In this document: in pieces, positions 54,874-64,000 of the stretch
How the letters are laid out: each line of letters starts with the position of its first letter
Position numbering within the stretch: the first letter of the stretch is position 1
Assembly (NCBI GenBank): GCA_007844125.1
Contig: CM017555.1
Span: forward strand, 29,317,843 to 29,381,842
Reading direction: 5' to 3'
Length of the DNA: 64,000 nucleotides
DNA from: Sinonovacula constricta
Lineage: Eukaryota; Mollusca; Bivalvia; Cardiida; Solecurtidae
The notes under the pieces: generated by a model
The model's database searches: none
Seen by the model: the letters and a program-made list of their open reading frames with translations, nothing else
What the model was told of the DNA's origin: nothing
Translations under genes and position numbers: made by a program

Positions 54874-56280
54874 TCATCCTATTGTTTTCATTGAGATTTC
54901 TGTATGCCGTGTGGCATAGCCCGTGGTTCCATTACACGGATCGTGATTCTCGTCATTACAACAGAAAAACATTGATCGTAAGAGAACTTTGCATTCCTTT
55001 CGGAATTTTTTATCCCAGAAACTATAAATGATAGGATTAGCGACGTTGTTTATTAGATAAAACCTTAGCAGAAAGTCGCTTCCAATTTGTTCTACGTGTT
55101 CTTCGTCACTATTTGTATCATCCGAAATCGCATGGATCAAAGATATTGCAATAAATGGGAGATAACTGGCGATGAACACAATGGTTATCGTCATCATCAT
55201 CAGAGTTATCTTCCTTGTGTTTTTCTCAGTTTTCTTCCCGTGACGTATCATAGCACTTGACGGCACAGCATGAAGAGGTACCATCTTTGGCGCGGTTTTT
55301 GTTGATTTATTCACGGCCTTTGTATTCACATCATCTTTAGATACCTGGCGCTTGGTAGATTGTTTGTCGTTACCACCACCCGCCATTAAGGAATCTCGTT
55401 CTTTGTCAATATCGTCCAACGCGTCCTTGTCAAGATCATCCGACTTGCCGCACGTTGCAAATTCATCTGAATAATCTTCGTCGTAATCTATCTCTTCCTC
55501 TTCATTATCAGCCTCAGCTCCGCCAAAACAACTGCAAAGTACTCCCCTTTCCTTATTAAGCACTATGTTTCCCTGTGTTTTATCATGTCGATAAATCTTC
55601 CTGAGTATAAGACCGTAAATAACAATCAGAAACACAACCGAAAGCACAAAGAGTAACACGTACAACCCAAAATAGGCTATACTAAAATCTTCATTTATAA
55701 ACTCATCAGCTATAAAGCAGGCAAAACCAGTTATGCATTGTTCTGACGTCGTTTCTGAACGTCTGCCATAGAAAATACCATTCGGAACTGAGATCATAAA
55801 TGCGCATATAATGGCTATAATGCACGCTTTTCTGTCGCCAAAATCAACGATCTGCTTTTTCAGAGGTCTGCATACTTTGCAATACCTGTCCAGTCCTACA
55901 ACAAGCAGCACAAACACTGACGACAATGTACAACCACCAATTAGGAAGCTGAGTAACTTGCAGGCGATCACAGTATCATACACTAAAACCCAAACTAGAT
56001 CTAAAATATGATACGGTAGGCCCACCAGACACACTGAGAGATCAGTCAGTGCAAGGCATAGAATGTACACTCTCGCACTGGAACGCTTGAATTTATACTT
56101 GTAGATATACAAGACGATGATGTTGCCGATCACGCCGAATACCATGGCAACGACATAGAATATCAAAACTGGAAGAAACTTCAGAACTTCCGTTCTGTTG
56201 AGATCTTCCAGAGTAACGTTGAGGGCGACATCTTTACAGGTGTCATTGTCCATAGGAACTAAGTACTTTGTGCCATTCAT
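54874..56280 (-). CDS. Class A (rhodopsin-like) G protein-coupled receptor
   Basis: 468 residues in a single exon; plasma-membrane receptor signalling through G proteins. Seven hydrophobic helices at about 35-60, 70-95, 105-130, 150-170, 202-226, 356-385 and 400-421. Class A marks: GN in TM1 (N53), LALTD in TM2 (D80), C107 at the top of TM3 with C182 or C188 in loop 2, DRY at 131-133, P375 in TM6 in a SYLPF context where CWLP is usual, and NPIIY at 415-419 followed by a helix-8 stretch (DKKFRKE) and CC at 440-441. The N-terminus has N-glycosylation sequons at N2, N12, N21 and N28. Intracellular loop 3 is very long (about 227-355) with an acidic run at 259-273. The TM6 change and loop fit the orphan receptors expanded in molluscs; ligand unknown. 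The start is the first ATG after a minus-strand stop. Confidence 0.93.
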   Translation of the reverse strand: MNGTKYLVPMDNDTCKDVALNVTLEDLNRTEVLKFLPVLIFYVVAMVFGVIGNIIVLYIYKYKFKRSSARVYILCLALTDLSVCLVGLPYHILDLVWVLVYDTVIACKLLSFLIGGCTLSSVFVLLVVGLDRYCKVCRPLKKQIVDFGDRKACIIAIICAFMISVPNGIFYGRRSETTSEQCITGFACFIADEFINEDFSIAYFGLYVLLFVLSVVFLIVIYGLILRKIYRHDKTQGNIVLNKERGVLCSCFGGAEADNEEEEIDYDEDYSDEFATCGKSDDLDKDALDDIDKERDSLMAGGGNDKQSTKRQVSKDDVNTKAVNKSTKTAPKMVPLHAVPSSAMIRHGKKTEKNTRKITLMMMTITIVFIASYLPFIAISLIHAISDDTNSDEEHVEQIGSDFLLRFYLINNVANPIIYSFWDKKFRKECKVLLRSMFFCCNDENHDPCNGTTGYATRHTEISMKTIG

Positions 56281-57276
56281 CGTGATCAGCAGAGATCAAG
56301 GTCGTCCTTACAATGATGCTAGGCTTAAGCAGCTTTATCTGAAAATAAATGGAGAAACATATGAATAACTAAAAGCAGAAATCAGAGTTTCGGACAAACA
56401 GGTAAATATAACTCTATCTATCATTATTTTTAACAGAAACTGTCTTAACGAGACGATTGAAACTTCCTAAACATTTATACAGATCTAAAGAGAGATCATG
56501 ACAAAATAACAGAAAATACAACTTTTTTCACCTTTTGAAATTGTATACATAAGAAATTACATTAGCATCATACAAATCACATACAAAAGAAACAAACCTC
56601 TTACCTAAATATATAGTATATTTTATTAATAGATCTTAATTATTTAAATGAGTGAGTGCTGCACGTAGAAAGGTCATTGGTTTACCAAAGTGATGTACCA
56701 TATGTCTACACTGGTCCTGAAAATGACCCTTTCAAACAGTAAGAATAATTAAATGTTAATTAATACAATTAACATTTGTTATAAACACAATAGAGCATAA
56801 CAGTAGTATGCTTCTATATATACCGTTTCAAGCACCGACACCTGTTCTTGTTTCCTATTTAGTGAAAAGTTTGAAGAGTTGCCAAAAGTAGAGTAACCAA
56901 GCATAACATTGTGCATTTTCCAATTAAACATTCGTCTAAAGTATTTAGCAGAAAATTTCCCCTGATTTCTTTTAAGTGTTTTAAGTGTTTTAACGACGGT
57001 TAAGTACACTATCAATATACCGCATTTTAACTGAACTTTTGCACTTATGTACTTTTTTTTATCACACTTACAACAGAAATAACTAAAATGGAATCCCCTT
57101 GTTTGATGACACATTAGGGCGAGTCTGACTGAGATACAAAAAGTTAGTTTATTATTAATACGCACAGTGTTTTGCAATTTGAACAAAGAGTCTGGATTTG
57201 AAAAGGGGACTGTTGAAATTTTCCTGTTGTTCATTGTTATACAGTCAAGTACATGCATTTATAACAAGTACTTATT
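56281..57276 (-). other. Upstream region of the GPCR
   Basis: On the minus strand TTTATTTTCAG|ATAAAG places a good splice acceptor at 56338/56339, 58 bp upstream of the ATG, so a 5' UTR intron is plausible. A 159-codon minus-strand frame at 56779-57258 has no recognisable domain and is not claimed as a gene. Confidence 0.4.
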
Positions 57277-57888
57277 GTTCTGTTTGTTTGTTTGTTTATT
57301 GTGTTTTTTTTTCCACCAACAGTATTTCAGTTATCTGGAGACGATGTCCACTTGAAGCAGATATAGTGCTACCTTCACTGTGTTTGTTTGTTTGTTTATT
57401 GGGTTTATCGTCCACCAACAGTATTTCAGTTATCTGGAGACGGTGTCCACTTGAAGCAGATATAGTGCTGCCTTCACTGTTTATAGAATGTTTGTTTATT
57501 GGGTTTATTGTCCCACCAACATTATTTCAGTTATCTGGAGACGGTGTCCACTTGAAGCAGATATAGTGCTACCTTCACTGTGTATAGAATGTTTGTTTAT
57601 TGGGTTTATTGTCACACCAACAGTATTTCAGTTATCTGGAGACGGTGTCCACTTGAAGCAGATATAGTGCTACCTTCATTGTGTTTAGCATGCCGTAAAC
57701 ACCTGGCATGATACCACACCCAGTCACATTATCCTGACACCGGGCCAACCAGTCGTGGAACTACCCTTATATTTGCCTGAGCGTTAGCAAGGGAGCTATA
57801 CCACTACCATTTTTAACGACTTTGGTATGTCGCGGTCCGACATCGAACCCGGGGCCTCCCGTACCTGGAGCAGAAACTCTACCGATTA
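57277..57888 (-). mobile_element. SINE family 1 with four tandem 3' tails
   Basis: The minus-strand SINE runs from a degraded head near 57888 (GGTAGAG still visible, B box TTCGATG) through the body to its tail near 57590. Three further copies of the terminal ~100 bp follow to 57277. The CACCAAC...CAGTTATCTGGAGACG block recurs at about 57313, 57412, 57513 and 57613. Each tail unit ends in TTTGTTTATTGGG (as read on the plus strand). Confidence 0.88.
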
Positions 57889-59160
57889 TTGTGCTGTAAT
57901 TATAATGAATTAAAACTCTGCATAACATATCGCTAGTGGACGTTTCTAGGAGTTACTGACTTTTACATTTATTGTTTTAGACATTATTTAAAGAAGCACG
58001 GGTTCTTAACTGATTTTCTACATAAATACATTGCAAATGAGTTTCTACTGCACTATGTTTCAGAAATTGGGTCTCAATTTATCGTCCTGCTAATTATCGT
58101 TAGTAGTTATGTACCAAATGTAAATCACAATAATATAATTGTATATATAATTGACGATTTTTATTATGACAATGTTATCCGAGCTGCAATATCCTTTTTA
58201 CCCAGGATAGGGTATGATAGCACGAACTACTGCTCCGTAGTCAGGCGCTCTACCAACTGGGCTACGTGGACAGATAGCTTAAAGCTAATTCACTACATTT
58301 TGAAGGTTGCACGAACTTTGGGAGTATATTTTACAGTCTATATTAAGCACACTTAATTGCTTGCCACCAATCACCAATTATATAAACCTTTTTTTTTAAT
58401 TAGAAAAATATACCATCAATTACATGTATAATTATGAAAACAATGTAAGCACATAGTGTCAAATGTAGAACAGAAACAACATAAAACATTCAATCTACAT
58501 TATAACAAATAAGTATACATATGCGAAATTGTAAGTGTTTAAAGCCTTTTAAAGAAGCAACTTCGGAAGCTTAAAGAACCACAACTTCCTACATAATTGA
58601 TTCTGCTAACCTCACCAAACAGATCATGTGTTCCTGTTGTACCATATAAAGAAAAGAAAAGTTTCAGGTGTCGTTTCCCGTACAAGAGCATTAACAAAAC
58701 TTTTCTTCAACTGATAAAATGTCTTTCGGCATAAATATACCGCCTAGGGCAAAATGTATCGACGTCAATTAAGGATATCAGAGAAAAACCTTGGCACTTA
58801 ATTAGCTTTCACCAGATGTATAAGCAAACGGAAACGAATGTTCAATTGAAACGCGCAAATTAACACGGTTTTGCAAAAGCTATTGAGACTGGGAGCCTAA
58901 ACGAATGAGTTCAATCTATAGAACAAAGTATATAATTCTCTTCTATGTGTATGCAAATATTAGGTTATACTCATGTATTTGCTACAGAGAACTGAAAACA
59001 TCGCTCTAAATGCTGTGTTGTCGACTCAGATAATATTAATATATACGCAATATATTGAATATAAGAAACCTTTTGATTTTTTAACATGCGTAATAGTACA
59101 GGAGCAATGTATTCCGACGGTTTTAAAACAAGAAAACATATCGTGCTTGTTGTTCGGCAG
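57889..59160. other. No gene; one tRNA-like relic at 58190-58277
   Basis: On the minus strand GTCCACGTAGCCCAGTTGGT, AGAGCGCCTGACTACGGAGC and a decayed T arm recall a tRNA (anticodon-arm CTACGGA, arginine-like). The B box is poor (AGTTCGTGC), so it is a tRNA pseudogene or SINE head. The rest is AT-rich without recognisable content. Confidence 0.4.
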
Positions 59161-61080
59161 AGATTAAAATTACCTTTAACACAATTTTAGCAAAGGAATG
59201 AAAGCATCTTTTATAATTATGAATCATCAAACACGCTTCTGTACCACATTTACCCTCATTAACGTGGAAATGAGTTTTACATTCACCTGGTTAAATTCCT
59301 TTTAGTAAAACTTATAGGTAAGAGTCTTGTCAAATTATCCTTGCCAGTTTCAAGGACAGGTGCCCGTTTAAACCTTAATCGCAGCATTAATAAAATGAAT
59401 TCATACACACACATCTCGTATGCCTCCTACAAATGATGAGACGGGTAATTACACACACACATCTCGTATGCCTCCTACAAATGATGAGACGGGTAATTAC
59501 ACACACATCTCGTATGCCTCCTACAAATGATGAGATGGATAATTACACACACATCTCATATGCCACATACAAAAGATGAGACGGGTAATTAATTACACAC
59601 ACATCTCGTATGCCTCCTACAAAAGATGAGACGGGTAATTACACACACATCTCGTATGCCACATACAAAAGATGAGACGGGTAATTAATTACACACACAT
59701 CTCGTATGCCTCCTACAAAAGATGAGACGGGTAATTACACACCCATCTCGTATGCCTCCTACAAAAGATGAGACGGGTAATTACACACACATCTCGTATG
59801 CCACATACAAAAGATGAGACGGGTAATTAATTACACACACATCTCGTATGCCTCCTACAAAAGATGAGACGGGTAATTACACACACATCTCGTATGCCAC
59901 ATACAAAAGATGAGACGGGTAATTAATTACACACACATCTCGTATGCCTCCTACAAAAGATGAGACGGGTAATTACACTCACATCTCGTATGCCTCCTAC
60001 AAAGAATGAGACGGGTAATTACACACATATCTCTTATGCCACATACAAAAGATGAGACGGGTAATTAATTACACACACATCTCGTATGCCTCCTACAAAT
60101 GATGAGACGGGTAATTACACACACATCTCGTATGCCACATACAAAAGATGAGACGGGTAATTACACACACATCTCGTATGCCTCCTATAAAAGATGAGAC
60201 GGGTAATTACACACCCATCTCGTATGCCTCCTACAAATGATGAGACGGGTAATTACACACATATCTCGTATGCCTCCTACAAAAGGTGAGACGGGTAATT
60301 ACACACCCATCTCCTATGCCTCCTACAAAAGATGAGACGGGTAATTACACACACATCTCGTATGCCTCCTACAAATAATGAGACGGGTAATTACACACAC
60401 ATCTCGTATGCCACATACAAAAGATGAGACGGGTAATTAATTACACACACATCTCGTATGCCTCCTACAAAAGATGAGACGGGTAATTAATTACACACCC
60501 ATCTCGTATGCCTCCTATAAATGATGAGACGGGTAATTACACACACATCTCGTATGCCTCCTACAAATGATGAGACGGGTAATTACACACACATCTCGTA
60601 TGCCTCCTACAAAAGGTGAGACGGGTAATTACACACCCATCTCCTATGCCTCCTACAAAAGATGAGACGGGTAATTACACACACATCTCGTATGCCTCCT
60701 ACAAAGAATGAGACGGGTAATTACACACACATCTCGTATGCCACATACAAAAGAAGAGACGGGTAATTAATTACACACACATCTCGTATGCTTCCTACAA
60801 AAGATGAGACGGATAATTAATTACACACCCATCTCGTATGCCTCCTATAAATGATGAGACGGGTAATTGAAATGTTTTTGCTTGTTTGCTTGTTTTGACC
60901 TGCGTGGAAAAAAATCGCTTCGTCAATATTTGAATCGTATTAACAACATACCCCGGAGCTTGGCTTCACTGTTTTGTTCTCTCTGAGACAGCATCAGTAA
61001 CAGACGGGATTAGACAAAAATACATCGACCTGGAAGGTTAGGTAGGATAATACAATGCGTGCTATTTTGATTTCTTTCAA
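59161..61080 (+). repeat. Local duplication, copy with expanded minisatellite
   Basis: The flanks of the minisatellite match 62375-63085 in order: ATTACCTTTAA, TTTACCCTCATTAACGTGGA, GTCTTGTCAAATTATCCTT, AGGTGCCCGT before it; TTGCT, TTGTTTTG, GGAGCTT, CTGGAAGGTTAGGTAG and ACAATGCGTGCT after it. No coding sequence. Confidence 0.75.
59405..60868 (+). repeat. 46-50 bp minisatellite, about 31 copies
   Basis: The unit contains ACACACATCTCGTATGCC, then TCCTACAAAAGATGAGAC, then GGGTAATT. Two forms occur: TCCTAC units mostly with a short spacer, and ACATAC units usually followed by an extra AATT (TAATTAATTAC). They alternate in blocks, so there is higher-order structure. Confidence 0.95.
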
Positions 61081-61547
61081 GAATTAATAATGTATCTTGT
61101 TTTAATTTGAATCCAATTTAACATTTTGTTTAGGTTGATTTATTTTAAATAAATAATTTTTAAACTCTAGTTTAATACTCCTTTTAAATTGTTAACTATT
61201 TATTTGTTGTATGTGTTATTTGATTTTAGCGTGTAGATAATATTCCAAAATCTTAATGAATACAGTGCCAAAACCAGTCTGTCTGATACCTAAATTGATA
61301 ACGAAGCAGTAACTGGTAGTTAAACTTGAAACTATTCATACCCGAACCTGGCTGTCGGCACACGTCCAAATCTTCAAAGCATAGGTTTATAATCAAAGTA
61401 AACGTGTAGATACAATTATAAGTATGAATGGCAATAAAACAATCTTAAAAGTTTAACCATGTGTTTGAAAAAAAAAAAGAAAAGTCGTGGTTTAAAGTCG
61501 AACTTGCTCATCTAAAACAATATAATCTATACATAACAAAATCCAAT
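61081..61547. other. No gene recognised
   Basis: AT-rich sequence between the duplicated block and a SINE. Confidence 0.4.
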
Positions 61548-61868
61548 AAGTTTGTTTATGTTTATTGGGTTTATCGTCCCACCAACAGTATTTCAGTTAT
61601 CTGGAGACGGTGTCCACTTGAAGCAGATATAGTGCTGTCTTCACTGTGTATAGCATGTCGTGACCACCTGGCATGGTAACACACCCAGTCACATTATACT
61701 GACACTGGGTCAACCAGTCGTGGAACTACCTTTAAATTTGCTTGAGTGCTAGCAAGGGAGCTATACCACTACCTTTTTAACGACTTTGTTATGTCGCGGC
61801 ACGGGATCGAACCCGGGGCCTTCCGTACCTGGAGCCGACGCTCTACAAACTGCGTTACTAGGTCCGGT
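61548..61868 (-). mobile_element. tRNA-derived SINE, family 1, nearly full length
   Basis: On the minus strand it starts CCGGACCTAGTAACGCAG, has the B box GGGTTCGATCCCG, the complete body and an AATAAACATAAAC end. This is the best reference copy in the window. Inserted between the two duplicated minisatellite blocks. Confidence 0.92.
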
Positions 61869-62374
61869 TCAAATCAGATAAGTATATCAAAAATAAATAA
61901 TAACAACATAAGTTTAATCCGCTTAATTGATCCGCCCTCACTTTATGCCAGACACGAATCTGAATATAACTTTCACTACTAGTAAGATCCAAGCAAAGTC
62001 TTAATATTGCTTATGTTGAAATCTGAATTTAAATATTATTAAATTTATAATTAAAATACATAAAACAGGCATGCACCAAGAACCTATTACGTAAACAGCA
62101 GATCCCTTGAAGACGGTCAAAATCGAATCATATATAAATATTATTTTGAGTTTATTATATTCTACTATTGTTACTTATTACCAGCTACGAAGTTTATCAA
62201 CAAGTAAGCGTATACGTTTAAAGCACAAATGTTAAGGAGCTTGAGTTAATCTTGCAATTAATCTAAATAAATAAGTATATGAGCTATCCTTCCTTTAGTG
62301 GGATAACACTTTGCGCTCCGACCGTTTCAAACTAAACAAAAATATAGCCATAATTTTGATTGTGTCCGGTACGG
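61869..62374. other. No gene recognised
   Basis: AT-rich sequence without recognisable content. Confidence 0.4.
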
Positions 62375-63085
62375 ATTTAAAAATTACCTTTAATATCATT
62401 GAGTAAACATGAGCAGCTTTTTATTTTCTATTTTCTCTATTACTGGAGAAAAAAACACACACAGTTAACTCAATATTCATAAATTATATAGGTAGGACTC
62501 TTGTCAAATAACAAATAATGTCTTCATAAACGTACACACAACAGATGATGAAATTTTAAACAAAAAAAGTATTTCCTAGTTTTTCTTTGCCCTGCGGGGA
62601 ACAAACATCTGCTGCAAATTTCCCGCCGTAATAACATGCACCAAACCGTATTATCATGCAGTTTACCACATTTACCCTCATTAACGTGGAGGTGAGTTAT
62701 AACTAAAACTCTGGTTAACTTCTTTTTCGTAAAGCTTGTAAGTATGTGTCTTGTCAAATTATCCTTCCCATTACGATTCAAGGAAAGGTGCCCGTGTACA
62801 AATCATTCGTTGCGTTACTAAAACGAATTTATACACACGCATCTTGCATGCCTCCTACAAAAGATGAGACGGATAATTGAAAAAAAATGTTTGCTAGTTA
62901 TCTTGTTTTGCCCTACAGAGAGAAACCGTCTCTGTAATAATCAAAGGGTATTAACATGGAACAGATCACGGAGCTTTGTGTCAGTGCTGTGACTGAGGCA
63001 GTTTATGTAACTGACATACTTAGACAAAAGAAGTGTTTTTTGGAAAGGTTAGGTAGCAATATACAATGTGTGCTGCTTTAATTTT
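62375..63085 (+). repeat. Local duplication, copy with a single minisatellite unit
   Basis: Matches the flanks of 59161-61080 and holds just one unit (62830-62878: CACACGCATCTTGCATGCC, then TCCTACAAAAGATGAGAC). The part at 62490-62650 repeats the same motifs once more (CTCTTGTCAAATAA, TTGCCCTGCGGGGA, CATGCACCAAACCGTATTA), suggesting a further decayed tandem copy. Confidence 0.7.
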
Positions 63086-63087
63086 GT

Positions 63088-63133
63088 TTTTTTTTGGTGT
63101 GTGTGTGGGGGGGGGGGAGGGGGAGGGGGGGGA
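63088..63133. repeat. T, GT and G homopolymer tract
   Basis: T9, GTGTGTGTG, then G runs broken by A. Prone to sequencing and assembly error. Confidence 0.9.
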
Positions 63134-63936
63134 TAATCTTGTTCTTCGTTTTAATATGAATCAAAATAATACGGCACATCGGAATTCTAATTTGCATTAA
63201 TGAATATAACGATTGATAAATTATATTAATTTAGCTTTGTTGTAATTATGTTTGCCGATTCTTTTCTGATTGCCTTGATCCCCCGCACCGAGTTCCTAAT
63301 TAAATTCCTACGCTACAGCCAACGTAGCACAAAACAAGTACCTGGAACGTACATTGTACTTTGAAACGTACATGGAACATGCTGCTTATGTGTAACAACA
63401 TTGACTCAGCCACATATTGGACGTGTTGCTTTTGTGTATATGTGTATACAAATTACACATACTTTCTAACATTTATGCTCTCGCTGCCTTCCCAGGAATT
63501 GGGCGTGGTGAATATTGCATCAGCAGAAAGAGGCGTGACATGTTTTTAAGATGTATCTCCGCATTGATGGCGATCATAAACAAATTGGAGGAACCAAGTG
63601 TGAAAAAATGAATGTGTATGCACCAAACTGCAAGATTGCCGATAACGCAACACGTTGACGTACGGTGACATAAACATAGGCGGTGATGGATGGTTTTGTC
63701 ACATTTTTGTCAATTTAACAGATTCCTGCCCTATTTACAATTTTTTTCCTGATTTCTTCCTCAAAATTTTGACATATCTTGAAACACTCATAAGACGTTG
63801 GAATGTTTTCATATTTAAGACATTTCAACGTCAACGACATAGTTATCAGTCTTACGTGTATCTCAAAGCAGATATCAGCAGAGATAATACATGGTCAAAC
63901 ATTACGAGCACCTTTAAAGTAAAATAGTGTAAAAAT
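63134..63936. other. No gene recognised
   Basis: Short open frames at 63361-63611 and 63655-63927 do not resemble known domains and show no splice or start context worth a call. Confidence 0.4.
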
Positions 63937-64000
63937 GTTTGCTTGTTTGTTTGTTTATTGGGTTTATCGTCCCACCAACAGTATTTCAGTTATCTGGAGA
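63937..64000 (-). mobile_element. SINE family 1, cut by the window end
   Basis: GTTTGTTTGTTTATTGGGTT, TATCGTCCCACCAACAG, TATTTCAGTTATCTGGAGA is the 3' tail of a minus-strand family 1 SINE continuing beyond 64000. Confidence 0.9.

Noticed and set aside
56779..57258. 159-codon minus-strand frame upstream of the GPCR
   Set aside because: No recognisable domain, biased composition and no conserved motif; kept only as an unassigned open frame.

Overview
This window is animal (metazoan) nuclear DNA, most likely from a bivalve mollusc. It is AT-rich and gene-poor, its genes carry GT-AG introns, and it is crowded with tRNA-derived SINEs, TA-flanked and longer-TSD MITEs, LINE 3' ends, transposase relics, minisatellites and very long microsatellites. 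The bivalve call rests mainly on recognising, from memory, a hairpin element with the terminus TACTGTGAAAGCATT, a short TA-flanked element with CAGTTGAACTTCG ends, and transposon-encoded protein relics common in bivalve genomes. There is no prokaryotic or organellar signal, no rRNA gene, no intact tRNA gene and no CRISPR array.

Three protein-coding loci are well supported. Two are tandem five-exon genes for phosphatidylethanolamine-binding protein (PEBP/RKIP family): copy 1 at 24000-29339 and copy 2 at 47522-52082, both on the + strand. Each encodes 188 residues with identical exon lengths (69, 121, 138, 84, 155 nt) and identical intron phases (0,1,1,1), so they arose by gene duplication and not retroposition. 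A decayed fifth exon of a third copy lies between them at 42728-42877. The third gene is an intronless-CDS class A GPCR of 468 residues on the - strand at 54874-56280.

Layout. 1-12.8 kb: a direct duplication of about 2.6 kb (1-2595 and 8136-10680), a TA-flanked element, and a broken transposon-protein relic just before the second duplicate. 12.8-19.9 kb: a 923-bp element with perfect 30-bp inverted ends, an unclassified dispersed repeat, and micro- and minisatellites. 19951-23114: a 3.16-kb foldback-type element whose inverted arms are built from 62-bp tandem units; it is flanked by a 6-bp target duplication and its core carries two exon-like segments. 24.0-29.3 kb: PEBP copy 1, with SINEs and a transposase 3' fragment in intron 4. 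29.5-42 kb: SINEs, huge AGT/ATT triplet arrays, a 19-bp minisatellite, a LINE 3' end interrupted by a MITE, a pentanucleotide array and a THAP-domain relic. 42.7-52.1 kb: relic exon 5, SINEs, an inverted repeat and PEBP copy 2, whose intron 2 is stop-free and in frame. 53-57 kb: microsatellites and the GPCR. 57-64 kb: a SINE with four tandem tails and a local duplication in which a 46-50 bp unit is single-copy in one duplicate and expanded to about 31 copies in the other.

No functional linkage between the PEBP genes and the GPCR can be read from the sequence. The most unusual items are the foldback element with its captured exon-like core, the stop-free intron of PEBP copy 2, and the before/after pair for minisatellite expansion. 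All homology calls are from reading alone, with no database search.
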